NCBI GenBank assembly: GCA_963692995.1
Contig: OY843611.1
Coordinates: 992,001 to 1,056,000, forward strand
From: Bin87 sp963692995
GTDB taxonomy: Bacteria; Chloroflexota; Dehalococcoidia; Lucifugimonadales; UBA3495
Direction of reading: 5' to 3'
Length of the DNA: 64,000 bases
The first letter of the stretch is position 1, and the number at the start of each line of letters is the position of its first letter. Both the position numbers and the translations under genes were made by a program. This document shows positions 1 to 8,893 of the stretch, piece by piece. The notes under the pieces are model-generated. The model saw only the letters and a program-made list of their open reading frames with translations. It was not told the origin of the DNA and did not search any database.

Positions 1-1
1 C

Positions 2-745
2 CGTGAGGAAAAGCCGGTGGTCATCGCCATGGACGGCATGATGGCCAGCGGCGGCTATATGATGGCCATGGGCGCAAATTACACCTATGCCCAGTCGGCG
101 TCTCTGGTCGGCAACGTGGGCGTAATCGCCTCTGCCGGGTCGCTGATCCCGCCTCCGTTGCCAGAGGCAATCGTGACCACCGGGCCCTACAAGCTCACGG
201 GAGCATCCAGAAGAGACTGGATCGGGTTGGTGAACGAACTGAAGGACGGGTTCGCTCAAATGGTGATGCGAGAGCGGGGAGACCGCTTGCGGATCACTGA
301 GGAGGAGTTGACGCAAGGGCGGCTTTACACCGGCGTTGACGCGGTGCGGTTCGGGTTGGTGGATGAACTTGGCGGCCGCGCCGAAGCTATGGAGAAAGCG
401 GCGGAACTGGCCGGCATCTCCAACTACGGGATCGTGGACGTCAATGCGGAAGTGCTGCGGCAGTTCGTACTCAGGTCTCGCCGGATAGTTGAATCCGAAT
501 ACGACGGCATTTTTCACGACCCCGCATATGCCTCAGGGCAACTGATGATGCAGGAGAACTCGGGCGCAAACGGGTCTCCGGCCGAACCGGTCCCGGCTCA
601 GAGCAACTCCGAGTTGCACCGGCGGATGGGCAAGTTCATGCTGCTCAATGGTCTCGAAGCGACACAAGAAGACCCGTTACCCGAATTTCCGCTGGAAATC
701 GGGAATCCGAACATCTATTACCTGTACGTGGGAAATGACTACTAA
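2..745 (+). CDS. sppA: Signal peptide peptidase SppA (S49 family), 5' truncated
   Basis: Membrane-associated serine protease that degrades cleaved signal peptides. The frame is open from base 2, so the gene begins outside the window and the N-terminal membrane anchor is missing. The visible part opens with the family block KPVVIAMDGMMASGGY, where the Ser at 47-49 is the expected nucleophile; the Lys at 191-193 (in GPYKLTG) fits the general base of the Ser/Lys dyad. The later block (EEELTQGRLYTGVDA...GLVDELGG) is also typical of S49 peptidases. The C-terminal ~80 residues after the protease core are not recognised. The end overlaps the next gene by 11 bases, so the first three genes look like one operon. 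The family call is firm; the full length is unknown. Confidence 0.9.
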   Translation, partial: REEKPVVIAMDGMMASGGYMMAMGANYTYAQSASLVGNVGVIASAGSLIPPPLPEAIVTTGPYKLTGASRRDWIGLVNELKDGFAQMVMRERGDRLRITEEELTQGRLYTGVDAVRFGLVDELGGRAEAMEKAAELAGISNYGIVDVNAEVLRQFVLRSRRIVESEYDGIFHDPAYASGQLMMQENSGANGSPAEPVPAQSNSELHRRMGKFMLLNGLEATQEDPLPEFPLEIGNPNIYYLYVGNDY

Positions 746-2051
746 ACTGCTGGGGGCGTTGTTCCTCCTGCTGGCCTTTGCCGGTATTGCATTCGGCGCC
801 GGCGCGCTGACTTTTTACCGCGGCGGATACGAGCCGCCGCCGCCGGTTCAGGCCGAATTGCCGGAGCTGAGTTCCCCTGTGGTGCCGGGCAACACAGTGT
901 GGGAACCCCCGGTGGCCCGTCGCGGCTCCGGTCTGCTCCTCATCGACGCGCTGCACCGAAACGCATTCAGGCCGGACCATATCTCGCCTTTGCGTTCCAA
1001 GGTGGCCGATCTGGGATACGACGTTGAGTTCCTCGGCGAGTTCGGGAACGTGAACGAAGAGGACCGGCTCTCGCTGCTTGAAGAAAAGCTGCGCGCGGCG
1101 GACAGTTTAGCGGTGATCCTTCCTCGAGCGGACTACACGGCGGCGGAGGCTGCCCTGGTGGAAAGTTTCGTCAGGAAAGGCGGCAAGTTGCTGCTCGTCT
1201 CTGATCCCGGTCTGACCCCGGCCAATAACACATTAGCGGCGCGGTTCGGGGTGAACTTCCAACCCGATTACCTGTACAACCAGTTTGAAAACGACCTCAA
1301 CTTCCAGAACATTTTCGTGAAAGATTTCCAGCCGGGCGAGATTACGGTCGGCGTGAATGCGGTGGCGCTGTACACGGCCGGCTCCATCCGTTCCACAGGC
1401 CCGGGCCTCGCTTTCACTGACGAGAACACTCAATCATCTTTGCTACAGCACGACGGCGATCTTTCGCCAATGGCTTTCGGCGATACGCGCAACGTACTGG
1501 CATTGGGAGACTTCACGTTCATGGTCCCGCCCCAAAACGCCGCGTTAGACAACGACCGGTTGCTGAGCAACATCGCGCAATACCTCACGGTGAGCGATCG
1601 GGTTTTTGAGCTGGCGGACTTCCCCCATTTCTTCCAAAGCGGCCCGGACAATGCGGTGGATATTCTGCCGACGCGATCCGAGCTGCTGACCAGCGGCGCT
1701 CAGGTGAAGAGCGGTCTGGCGAGCCTCGGTATCACCGCAAACATCAGCGGTGTGGAGGACGTCAGCCGCAACACGGTATTCCTGGGGCTGCATGAGGACG
1801 CTCCCCTGGTGAGCCGGTACTTGCAGGGCGCCGGGGTGAGTGTCGGCGAAGTGTTGACCGCGCCCTTTGTCCCGGACCTGGAGCTGAAGGATACCTCGAT
1901 AACCATATTGGCGCGGGAACAGGAACGCTACGTTCTGATTGTTCTGTCCGAAACTGCTGAAGTCATGGAAAAAGCAATAGAGCGGCTTTGGGAAGGCGAC
2001 TTCAGGAACGATCTGGTGAGCGAGTTCGCGGGAGTGAACAACAGTCCATGA
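735..2051 (+). CDS. Membrane-anchored DUF4350-like protein
   Basis: 438-residue protein. A longer frame opens at 648, but the ATG at 735 gives MTTKLLGALFLLLAF, a clean N-terminal hydrophobic segment, and overlaps the sppA stop as expected for coupled genes. After a Pro-rich linker the body (about residues 50-280) alternates predicted strands and helices. It includes LLLIDALHRN and GGKLLLVSDPG, which recall the glutamine-amidotransferase-like fold of DUF4350 and GldG-type proteins. No catalytic triad is evident. It probably faces the outside of the membrane. The stop overlaps the next start (ATGA at 2048-2051). The function is unknown; the DUF4350 resemblance is a fold-level inference. Confidence 0.7.
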   Translation: MTTKLLGALFLLLAFAGIAFGAGALTFYRGGYEPPPPVQAELPELSSPVVPGNTVWEPPVARRGSGLLLIDALHRNAFRPDHISPLRSKVADLGYDVEFLGEFGNVNEEDRLSLLEEKLRAADSLAVILPRADYTAAEAALVESFVRKGGKLLLVSDPGLTPANNTLAARFGVNFQPDYLYNQFENDLNFQNIFVKDFQPGEITVGVNAVALYTAGSIRSTGPGLAFTDENTQSSLLQHDGDLSPMAFGDTRNVLALGDFTFMVPPQNAALDNDRLLSNIAQYLTVSDRVFELADFPHFFQSGPDNAVDILPTRSELLTSGAQVKSGLASLGITANISGVEDVSRNTVFLGLHEDAPLVSRYLQGAGVSVGEVLTAPFVPDLELKDTSITILAREQERYVLIVLSETAEVMEKAIERLWEGDFRNDLVSEFAGVNNSP

Positions 2052-3649
2052 AGACAAGTTGCGTCCTGGATGGGTGGGGTTCTTCGCGGTTCCGGCATTC
2101 GTACCGGAATGGCGAGCGCGGATCCGGAAAGAGCGGATCCGGAAAGACTGGAAGTTTGCTGGCAGTGTTTCCGTCAATATTCGAAAAAGGCGGGGCGCGG
2201 CGATACCCCTGGTGCGGGGCGCTGATGCTGGCGTTGGGACTGTGGTCCCTGGCGGCCTGCGCGCAACCCGCCGCCGCGCCGCCGGTAGAGACAACGGCGG
2301 AACCGCCGCCGGTGGTTGCGCCTGCAAGCCTCTCGGCCGAGATGCTGGCGGCCGTCGATGAGTTCGCCAGCCAGCGAGCTGCGCTGGATGAGGAGTGGGG
2401 GCGGATTCGCGTAGAGTTCGATGAATGGAGTGCCAGGCTGACGGCCTGCCGGCCCAGCTCGATGCACCAGGCGCTCAACGGTTTCGCCATAGAATTCAAC
2501 GGCGTGACGGAACGGGCCCGAAACTTGACCAGGACCCGGACGGCCGGCGAGTTGGCCGATGTCCTTATCGCGGCGGCTGAAGAAGAAGAGGCGGCGTACC
2601 GTCAACTCCGTGACCGTTGGCAACCCAATAATGTAACGTTGTTCGAGGCGGTCGAAACTCAACGGACGGAAGCGGCTCGGGCGCATGCGCAAGCCGCCGA
2701 CCGGGCCATCGAACTAAGGGAAACTTTTGAAGATTCTCCTGATGCTGAAACGGTCGAGGAGTTTTCCCTGGCCCTCGACAAAGTCAAGGACGACTGGCAA
2801 GACCTTCACGACGAGTACACGGAGTTGCGCGAGGAAGCGGAAAGCATCGAAGTTCCGGATGTGCTGGATGGACTGGACGAGCTGGTCCAGCAATTGAATG
2901 CAGTGATCGATGGGTTGGATGACTTGCCCCACCTGGCCGGCACGGAAAACACGGTGGACGAACTGTTTAGCGCGGCAAAAGCGGAGCGAAAGGAGTTGCG
3001 AATCGCCGCGAAGCCGAAGACCACTAAAACTACCGCGACCATAAGCAGTAGCGGAAGTAGGGCCAGCTACGCCGGCGAAGAGGAGGAGGGGGACGAGGAG
3101 AACGATGACGAAAATTCCGACACCGGAAGAGTAGAGGTCGAAGAGACTTTGGAACTCCCCGATTTTGCCCAGGCGGACGCAAGCGTAGAAGAAAGCGAAA
3201 CGGCGCTGAAGCAGGCTGCCCGCACCTTGCGGAGCATCGCCGATGTGAATGTTGAAAAGAGCCTGGGTGAGCTGGGAACGTTCAACTCAGAGCACCGCCC
3301 GTTGCGCGACGCATGGGATGATTTTCACCACGCATACAACGACTGGCTGGAAAGTGAAGGCGGATGCAACCGGGCCGACGTCATCAGCGAGTTGGATCGC
3401 TTCAACCTCCGCATGACCACCCTCAGCAGAGACGTGCGCGCGTTGCCGCAAACGGGATTCCTGCTGCCCATGTACACCCTGATGGTGGACGCGGCAACGC
3501 GTGAAGAGACCGCCATGCGCACCCTCCGTTACACCTGGCAACCGTTCACTGTAGATGCTTTCAAGGGCCTCCACGAGCAGCGAATCGTTACCGATGGTCT
3601 ACGCCGGGAGACGGCAATCGGGCTCGAAGAAATGAGGTCTCGATTTTAG
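2048..3649 (+). CDS. Helical lipoprotein with acidic insert, unknown function
   Basis: 533 residues from the ATG that overlaps the previous stop. A lipoprotein signal (LALGLWSLAAC) lies about 60 residues in, which is too far from this start for a normal signal peptide. An in-frame GTG at 2165 would place it about 30 residues in and may be the true start. The stretch between contains a perfect 15-base direct repeat (2118-2147) and looks like inserted repeat DNA. The mature protein is almost all predicted helix, rich in Glu, Ala and Arg, with two similar halves (each near LPxFxDAxxxxEExAxRxLRxxWQP) separated by a very acidic stretch (EEEEGDEENDDEN, about residue 340). I recognise no family. Third gene of the sppA operon, so an envelope role is likely. 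Confidence 0.7.
   Translation: MKTSCVLDGWGSSRFRHSYRNGERGSGKSGSGKTGSLLAVFPSIFEKGGARRYPWCGALMLALGLWSLAACAQPAAAPPVETTAEPPPVVAPASLSAEMLAAVDEFASQRAALDEEWGRIRVEFDEWSARLTACRPSSMHQALNGFAIEFNGVTERARNLTRTRTAGELADVLIAAAEEEEAAYRQLRDRWQPNNVTLFEAVETQRTEAARAHAQAADRAIELRETFEDSPDAETVEEFSLALDKVKDDWQDLHDEYTELREEAESIEVPDVLDGLDELVQQLNAVIDGLDDLPHLAGTENTVDELFSAAKAERKELRIAAKPKTTKTTATISSSGSRASYAGEEEEGDEENDDENSDTGRVEVEETLELPDFAQADASVEESETALKQAARTLRSIADVNVEKSLGELGTFNSEHRPLRDAWDDFHHAYNDWLESEGGCNRADVISELDRFNLRMTTLSRDVRALPQTGFLLPMYTLMVDAATREETAMRTLRYTWQPFTVDAFKGLHEQRIVTDGLRRETAIGLEEMRSRF
2118..2147 (+). repeat. Perfect 15-base tandem direct repeat
   Basis: Two adjacent copies of GCGGATCCGGAAAGA, adding five codons (GSGKS/T) per copy in the lipoprotein frame. 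It sits just after a degenerate relic of the genome's REP-like hairpin (2093-2113). It lies in the stretch before the lipoprotein signal, so it supports a downstream start. Confidence 0.8.
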
Positions 3650-3686
3650 ATTGCATCGACCGTCATGAGCGGGACTTGGGGGATTG

Positions 3687-5234
3687 TCAAGATGCGCTCA
3701 GATCCTTGCAATTCTGCTGATCCTGAGCATCTTGCTTCCGGCAATTGCGTCGCCTTCGGATCGCTGTCAACGCCAGTAATCCCACCGGGAACGCCAGGGT
3801 AACTATCGAGGCCAGCTCCGAAGCTGCGCCGTCCCCGTGCGCCGCAGCCGCGCCGCAGCCGCCTGATGATGGAGACTGTTCCCCAGCGTCGGTTTGCCGG
3901 GCATCCTGCGTCGGCGGCGCCTCAGCGACGACGGGCATCGGTTTCGGAGTGTACGTTGGCGCCGGTGTCGCGGAGGGAGCCGGCGCCGGAGTTGACGGCC
4001 CCGTTGCCTCGGTCATCGCAGCCACTGGCGTCGGCGTGTGCCTCCGGGTCGGCAGTACCTGCAAGGGCGGCAGCGGCGGAGTGGACAGATCGCGCGGGGC
4101 CAGTCCGACGTTTTCTCGCCACTGGTTGTCCAGTTCCGGTATCGTAACGCCATAGGCCGCGCTCAACGCCTTCTCGAAGTTGTGAATGGAGCGCAAAGCC
4201 TCAAACAGTTCCACCATTTTCCCCGGCCCATACGTGTCCAGCATATAGGCCACCACGGCGTGGCCCTGCCCGTAATTGCGCAACGTTTCGACGGGCGTGC
4301 CAGCGTAGGTGCGGAGGCTGGACAGGGGCGGCACTCGTTCATTACGGATGGCATCTTGCATATATCGATCGTACTCGTTGCCGGGATTGCGTTCCGAATA
4401 AACGGCCAGGCCTTCGTTGAGCCAGGTGTGCACTTGTCCGTAGGCGCTGCCGGCGGCATCAGCGACCAACAGGTGGGTGAACTCATGGGCTGAAGTGCTC
4501 CGGAGATTGTCGCCGGCGAAGAAATCCATGGAGCCGTCCACCAGCAGAGTTCTCTCGTTGGTGTGAGCCTGCCCCAGGGTTCTGAGCTGCTGTTGCGCCA
4601 CTCGGGAAGCGGGCGGAAGCGCCGCCCTCATGTCCTGGTAGTTCGAATAAACCACTATATTCATCGGCTCGGTTAATTCCACGCCCAGAATCGGCTTCAT
4701 AAAGTTGTAGGTATCGGCGGCTACGGCCAGCACGGCGTCGGCCCGTTCCTCAGATCGGTCGTTGTGGTGGTAGTAGTACACGTTGATGAGACCTTCTGAA
4801 GCCTTATCCCAATTGAGCCCCCGGTTCAGATAGACAATCACCGCAGGTTCGGTTTCCACAACATTTCCGTCAGCGGTTCGGATGCTGAAATAATAAGATA
4901 AGCGTGTACCCGTTGGGATGTGCTCGTTAGCGGTCCGGCTTTGGAACAGCGCTTCGCCGGAAATCGCCGAGCCCGGCGCGAACTCCACCGAGCGATAAGC
5001 GCTGCGACTGGATTGGCCCAGCTTGCGGACGTACACCCGGATCTCCTCGATGGGACTGACGCTTTCAGCGTCGATGTAAAACCTCAGCCCATCGGGAAAT
5101 CGGTTCTCCACTCCATGCTGGGTGACCATGACGCTGCTTTGCGCGACAGCTTTTTGCGCCGGCATGGTGGCAATCACGGTGGCAGCTACGATGGCGAAAA
5201 TCAGCGCGGAAATGCCAATTAACGATTTATTCAC
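3687..5234 (-). CDS. Secreted gluzincin protease (peptidase MA-like)
   Basis: 515-residue exported protein starting at GTG, with AAGGA 9 bases upstream. An N-terminal hydrophobic segment (residues 5-23) is followed by an extracellular beta domain. The zinc-protease core has HEFTH at residues 250-254 and a downstream NEGLA (WLNEGLAVYSE) that supplies the third ligand of gluzincins. The region after residue ~380 is Pro/Thr/Ala-rich and low in complexity, then a Gly-rich stretch, a hydrophobic helix (FPVGLLALTAI) and an Arg cluster. This architecture resembles a cell-surface anchor with a stalk. Convergent with the preceding operon and divergent from mqnA. The protease call is secure; the substrate is unknown. 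Confidence 0.85.
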   Translation of the reverse strand: MNKSLIGISALIFAIVAATVIATMPAQKAVAQSSVMVTQHGVENRFPDGLRFYIDAESVSPIEEIRVYVRKLGQSSRSAYRSVEFAPGSAISGEALFQSRTANEHIPTGTRLSYYFSIRTADGNVVETEPAVIVYLNRGLNWDKASEGLINVYYYHHNDRSEERADAVLAVAADTYNFMKPILGVELTEPMNIVVYSNYQDMRAALPPASRVAQQQLRTLGQAHTNERTLLVDGSMDFFAGDNLRSTSAHEFTHLLVADAAGSAYGQVHTWLNEGLAVYSERNPGNEYDRYMQDAIRNERVPPLSSLRTYAGTPVETLRNYGQGHAVVAYMLDTYGPGKMVELFEALRSIHNFEKALSAAYGVTIPELDNQWRENVGLAPRDLSTPPLPPLQVLPTRRHTPTPVAAMTEATGPSTPAPAPSATPAPTYTPKPMPVVAEAPPTQDARQTDAGEQSPSSGGCGAAAAHGDGAASELASIVTLAFPVGLLALTAIRRRRNCRKQDAQDQQNCKDLSAS

Positions 5235-5351
5235 GTCAGGTGTTCCTTGCGTTGTCTATTCGTTTCCAATACGCCCGGCAGCGGATCAAGGATTGACGAG
5301 ACGGGTTCGATGTTTAACCCTTCGAAAGTCCTTGGGAAGAACCGGTCGTTC

Positions 5352-5380
5352 TTGACCATCGACGCTGCTCGGCCTACAAT
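5352..5380 (+). promoter_or_regulatory. Sigma70-type promoter for mqnA
   Basis: TTGACC (5352-5357), 17-base spacer, TACAAT (5375-5380). It lies in the divergent gap upstream of mqnA and would give a leader of about 78 bases to the ATG at 5465. Confidence 0.7.
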
Positions 5381-5464
5381 CTTACCGTCACAGTGACCCG
5401 GCGGGTAGTGCAACCCCAAACGGGTCGTTGCCGATTATTCCGAAAATCTGCGGTGGCGAGCGCT

Positions 5465-6235
5465 ATGCCCATTAGAGTCGGCCGGGTGCCGTACCTGGAA
5501 GCCGAGCCCTTTTACTTCGATATGGAGCGACGCGGCATCGAGCTGCGCCAAACGACCCCCCGCCAGCTGGGCGAGGCCCTGGCCAACGGCGAGTTGGACG
5601 CCGGCCCGGCCCATCTGTCGGACGTTTTCCGCCTGGAGGATCGGTTTGAGCCGGTCAGCGGGTTTTGTTTTTCCACCTTGAGCCGGGCCATGAGCGTGTG
5701 CCTGTACTCCCAGCATCCCATTGCAGAGTTGGGCGGCGTCACTATCGGGATCTCGGACGAAGACGTCACCGCGGCGAAGCTGCTCGAAATCCTGCTGCGG
5801 GACAAGCACCACGTCGAGCCGGGCGAGTTTGTGGACCGCCCAGGGGACGTGATCCGGCCCGACGAGACCTACGACGCTTTTCTGCTCATTGGAAACCGGG
5901 CGCTGCGACGCCGTCGGGGCGCCCGGGGTTTCGCCCACCGATTCGACCTGGGACAGGAATGGACCCAGTGGACTAACCTGCCCTTCGTGTTCAATCAGTG
6001 GGTGATGCGAAAAGACCTGGGAGACCGAGACAAGGCGGTGCTGGAAGATACGTTGTACGTGGGGTTGGAAGAAGGGGTGGATGGTCTTTACCATCTGAAT
6101 GAGCCGCGCGACGATCTCCTGATGCTGCCGCGGGATGTGGTGGAGTACGTGCAAGGCATCCGGTATTACGTCGGTCGCTCGGAGCAGCAGGCCATTACCC
6201 GCTTTCGGGAATTGCTGGACCAGCTGGGCACCTGA
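5465..6235 (+). CDS. mqnA: MqnA-like chorismate dehydratase (futalosine menaquinone pathway)
   Basis: Expected to convert chorismate to 3-[(1-carboxyvinyl)oxy]benzoate, the first step of the futalosine route to menaquinone. The 256-residue length and order of blocks fit the family: MPIRVGRVPYLEAEPF at the start, a central GISDEDVTAAKLLEILL, DAFLLIGNRAL, and LPFVFNQWVMRKD, the two-lobed periplasmic-binding-like fold. The frame is open upstream to 5393, but the ATG at 5465 begins the conserved sequence and follows a good promoter. No other mqn gene is in the window, so the pathway cannot be confirmed here. MqnA and MqnD are related; the N-terminal sequence looks closer to MqnA. Confidence 0.8.
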   Translation: MPIRVGRVPYLEAEPFYFDMERRGIELRQTTPRQLGEALANGELDAGPAHLSDVFRLEDRFEPVSGFCFSTLSRAMSVCLYSQHPIAELGGVTIGISDEDVTAAKLLEILLRDKHHVEPGEFVDRPGDVIRPDETYDAFLLIGNRALRRRRGARGFAHRFDLGQEWTQWTNLPFVFNQWVMRKDLGDRDKAVLEDTLYVGLEEGVDGLYHLNEPRDDLLMLPRDVVEYVQGIRYYVGRSEQQAITRFRELLDQLGT

Positions 6236-6268
6236 CCCCGCCTTCCGCTACGCCGGCGAACTCGTCCG

Positions 6269-7123
6269 ATGGCCAAGGTTGTAGAACGAAGCAGCGCGGC
6301 AACCGGGCAAACGGCGTTCATCTGCGACTATTCGCCACCCCGTTCCGGACTCCCGCCGGACCTGCCGGAACCTCCGGTTCAGGCCGACTTCATATCCGCC
6401 GCCTACAATCCGGGGCGCGCCGTGCGTGTCAACTCGGTGGTCGCGGCGGCGATCCTGCGGGACCGTTATGGCGCTGAGCCGATCTTTACCTTGGCGACGC
6501 GGGACATGAACCGGCTGGCATTGGAATCGCTGCTCCTGGGAGCGCAAGCGTTGAGCCTGGACAATGTAATCGTCGTGGCCGGCGATCCCTTTGGGCCACG
6601 AGACAGGGCCGCCCCGGTCAACGATTACCGGGCCACCGAACTCATCACCGCCATCGCAAATCTGAACGCGGGAGTTGATCACCGGGAGAGACCGTTGCGG
6701 GCTTCTGCGGATTTCTGCATCGGGGCCACGGTGGATTTCGGGCGCGGGGTTGAACGGGAGGCGCATTTGGCCGCGCGCAAGGTAATAGCCGGAGCGGATT
6801 TCCTGATCACGCAGCCCGTGTACGATCCGGCGGACGTAGTTCGGTTCGCCGACGTTTTCGCGAGCATCCTCCCCGGATCCGCCGCGCCGGCGTTCTACGG
6901 CGTAGGGCTGATGGAACCGGACAGCGTGTCCTTTGCCAGCGTCCCGCAATGGGTGACCGAGGACTTGGCCACGGGACGCTCCGGCGTGGACATTGCTTTG
7001 CAGGTGTGGGACGGCCTGCGCGCTGCTGGCGCTTCGGACTGTTACCTGGTGCCGCCCATCCGGCGCAACGGGGCCAGGAATTACGTCGCCGCCGGGGAGT
7101 TTCTGGCAGCGCACGCCCCCTGA
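6269..7123 (+). CDS. Methylenetetrahydrofolate reductase family protein
   Basis: 284-residue TIM-barrel flavoprotein of the MetF type, which reduces methylene-tetrahydrofolate to methyl-tetrahydrofolate. Seen: SAAYNPG near the start, TLATRDMNRLALESLLLGAQAL, VIVVAGDPFGPRD, FCIGATVDFGRG, and AGADFLITQPVYDP, all family blocks. It is slightly short for MetF and lacks a fused cobalamin or homocysteine domain. The gene starts 33 bases after mqnA, with a weak ribosome site, and is probably cotranscribed. It may serve one-carbon metabolism rather than methionine synthesis specifically; no corrinoid partners are adjacent. Confidence 0.8.
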   Translation: MAKVVERSSAATGQTAFICDYSPPRSGLPPDLPEPPVQADFISAAYNPGRAVRVNSVVAAAILRDRYGAEPIFTLATRDMNRLALESLLLGAQALSLDNVIVVAGDPFGPRDRAAPVNDYRATELITAIANLNAGVDHRERPLRASADFCIGATVDFGRGVEREAHLAARKVIAGADFLITQPVYDPADVVRFADVFASILPGSAAPAFYGVGLMEPDSVSFASVPQWVTEDLATGRSGVDIALQVWDGLRAAGASDCYLVPPIRRNGARNYVAAGEFLAAHAP

Positions 7124-7201
7124 ACCCGCTATAATGGCGGTCAACTGCCCCAACTGCCGTATCGCCTGCTGCGTTTGCTCCGCAGTCGGGCCGGAGGTAT
7201 T

Positions 7202-7606
7202 ATGCCAATCATACAACGCCCATACGTGCCGCCGGAAGACCAGCCGCCCCAGGAAGATAGCTACGTCAATCCCGGAGATATAGCGTCGTTGAACGTCAGC
7301 GCCGCTACCGCGCCGGCGGCGGCCGCTGCCGAGGCGCCCGGCCCGCTGGATCCCATTACCTTCTACAGCGATTCATTCCACATTTTCAGCAGCTTGTACT
7401 CCGCCGTTCTTTTCTTCGGCGAGCAGGTTGAGGAACGGGAGCCGATCCTGCGGGCGCGCATCAAGGTCAGCCCCCAAATGATGAAGGCCATCGCGGTACT
7501 CGCGGCCAAACACGTGCGGGAATACGAGGAAGCTGTGGGCCCCATCGCCCTGCCGGAGCAGGTGTACACCGCATGGGAAATTGACCCGGACGGGCCTACC
7601 CACTGA
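7202..7606 (+). CDS. DUF3467-like small protein
   Basis: 134 residues from the ATG at 7202, chosen because GGAGG lies just upstream; an upstream in-frame start at 7175 lacks one. The N-terminal third is Pro/Ala-rich and probably disordered. The C-terminal part (YSDSFHIFSSLYSAVLFFG...ARIKVSPQMMKAIAVLAAKHVREYEEAVG) resembles DUF3467, whose members have a strand-rich half followed by a VSPQxAKxL helix. No function is established for that family. A TATAAT element at 7130-7135 may drive it. It probably shares a transcript with the next gene (17-base gap). Confidence 0.65.
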   Translation: MPIIQRPYVPPEDQPPQEDSYVNPGDIASLNVSAATAPAAAAAEAPGPLDPITFYSDSFHIFSSLYSAVLFFGEQVEEREPILRARIKVSPQMMKAIAVLAAKHVREYEEAVGPIALPEQVYTAWEIDPDGPTH

Positions 7607-7623
7607 CCTGCCGGAGGCACGGT

Positions 7624-8166
7624 ATGACTACTCCCGACCAAATCGGCGAACCGGCCGGGCGACGTTTCGGTTTGCGTGATCCGGACGACCCGGTAAGCGA
7701 GGAGCGCCCGCTAATCGAGGACAGCGCGCTCCCGGTTGACGTCATCCCCAACGCGAACACCGCGTTGCCCGCAGATTGGACGTGGCGGAACACCTCCACC
7801 AGCCAGCCCAATGCCGCTACCTTTCACATCAACCATAGCGACGTTACCCGGGCTTTCGGCGACGTGCTGACTGCCGCAGACAGTCCCCCGGAAGCGCCCT
7901 TTGTGGTGTCCAGGGATATTCCCATCGTCATCATCGACAGCCTCGACCAGTACTGGGCTGGCGAATCACGCAATGCCCTTCCTCTGCACGGCCTGCGCGT
8001 CCCCGTTGCCGCGGATACGGTTGCCGAGGCGAAACGCAAACTGGCCGCAGACTTGGCGGCTCAGGTCCGGCTTCTGCTTATGCTGTCCAGGGGCGGGACC
8101 ACCCTGGCTCCGGAATTGCAGGCCAACTTCCTGATGCTGACCGAGGTTTTGGAGGCGCGCTCTTAG
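7624..8166 (+). CDS. Hypothetical protein
   Basis: 180 residues with a good ribosome site (GGAGGCACGGT before ATG). I recognise no domain. The N-terminal 50 residues are charged and Pro-rich; the middle (VVSRDIPIVIIDSLDQYW) is a hydrophobic strand-like block, and the C-terminal 50 residues form an amphipathic helix region (AEAKRKLAADLAAQVRLLLML). It follows the DUF3467-like gene and may act with it. Its stop overlaps the stop of the convergent coiled-coil gene by three bases, leaving no room for a terminator between them. Confidence 0.6.
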   Translation: MTTPDQIGEPAGRRFGLRDPDDPVSEERPLIEDSALPVDVIPNANTALPADWTWRNTSTSQPNAATFHINHSDVTRAFGDVLTAADSPPEAPFVVSRDIPIVIIDSLDQYWAGESRNALPLHGLRVPVAADTVAEAKRKLAADLAAQVRLLLMLSRGGTTLAPELQANFLMLTEVLEARS

Positions 8167-8810
8167 TTGTCAGCCGGCGATGGGGCGGGTTCCATTTCCG
8201 GCGGCAGCGTGAACGCGGCCGCCCCATCGTCGCGGTGGGAATGATTGACCAGGGCCAGCATCAACTGCTGGTGACTGCGGCGAAGTTCTGCGACGATTTC
8301 CTGGCGCGACTGGACCATGTCCTCCCGGAGTTCCTGGCGCGACTGGACCATGTCCTCCCGGAGTTCCTGGCGCAACTGAACCATTTCAGCCTTGTATTCC
8401 TCGCGGAGTTGGGCGTTGTCTTGGCGTAACTGAACCATTTCAGCCTTGTATTCCTCGCGGAGTTGGGCGTTGTCTTGGCGCAACTGAACCATTTCAGCCT
8501 TGTATTCCTCGCGGAGTTGGGCGTTGTCCTCGCGGAGTTCCTGGCGCGACTGGACCATGTCCTCCCGGTGTTCTTGGCGCAACTGAACCATTTCAGCCTT
8601 GTATTCCTCGCGGAGTTGGGCGTTATCTGCCTTCAGCTCACTGCGGAGCTCATTGAATTCCGGGCGCGCGGGAACTCGGCCCAAGCGCCAGCCGAAAAAC
8701 GCCGCGGTGCCGATGTAGGCGGTCAGCGTGGCGCCGTACAGCGCCACTAGGGCGATGACTAACTCCATCGGCACTGACGATGCTGTTTGAAGTGGCATCG
8801 TGAGCAACAT
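8163..8810 (-). CDS. Membrane-anchored coiled-coil protein with 18- and 11-residue repeats
   Basis: 215 residues from the ATG at 8810, chosen because GGAGGC lies about 8 bases upstream; the frame is open to 8870. One hydrophobic helix (MELVIALVALYGATLTAYIGTAAFF, about residues 15-40) precedes a long charged helix. That helix contains four copies of an 18-residue unit (LREEYKAEMVQLRQDNAQ) and three full copies of an 11-residue unit (LREDMVQSRQE), plus partial ones. Both lengths fit a hendecad/heptad mixture (18 = 11+7), so an unusual coiled coil is likely. The C-terminus is Pro/Ala-rich. Function unknown; a membrane scaffold or spacer is a guess. Confidence 0.75.
   Translation of the reverse strand: MLLTMPLQTASSVPMELVIALVALYGATLTAYIGTAAFFGWRLGRVPARPEFNELRSELKADNAQLREEYKAEMVQLRQEHREDMVQSRQELREDNAQLREEYKAEMVQLRQDNAQLREEYKAEMVQLRQDNAQLREEYKAEMVQLRQELREDMVQSRQELREDMVQSRQEIVAELRRSHQQLMLALVNHSHRDDGAAAFTLPPEMEPAPSPADN
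8301..8640 (-). repeat. Intragenic 54-base and 33-base coding repeats
   Basis: Near-identical 54-base units start at 8371, 8425, 8479 and 8578, interleaved with 33-base units near 8301, 8334 and 8541. All keep the reading frame of the coiled-coil gene. The near-identity at nucleotide level, including synonymous sites, points to recent expansion by slippage or unequal recombination. Confidence 0.85.
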
Positions 8811-8893
8811 AGCCGTTTTCGCCTCCGTCGGGTGATTATAGCAATTTGCCAAGCAGGGGCGATTGATCAATCCGCCCCTGCTTGCCGCGGCAA

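Noticed and set aside
8301..8640. CRISPR-like array
   Set aside because: Repeats are 54 and 33 bases, contiguous without unique spacers, and code in frame for a coiled coil.
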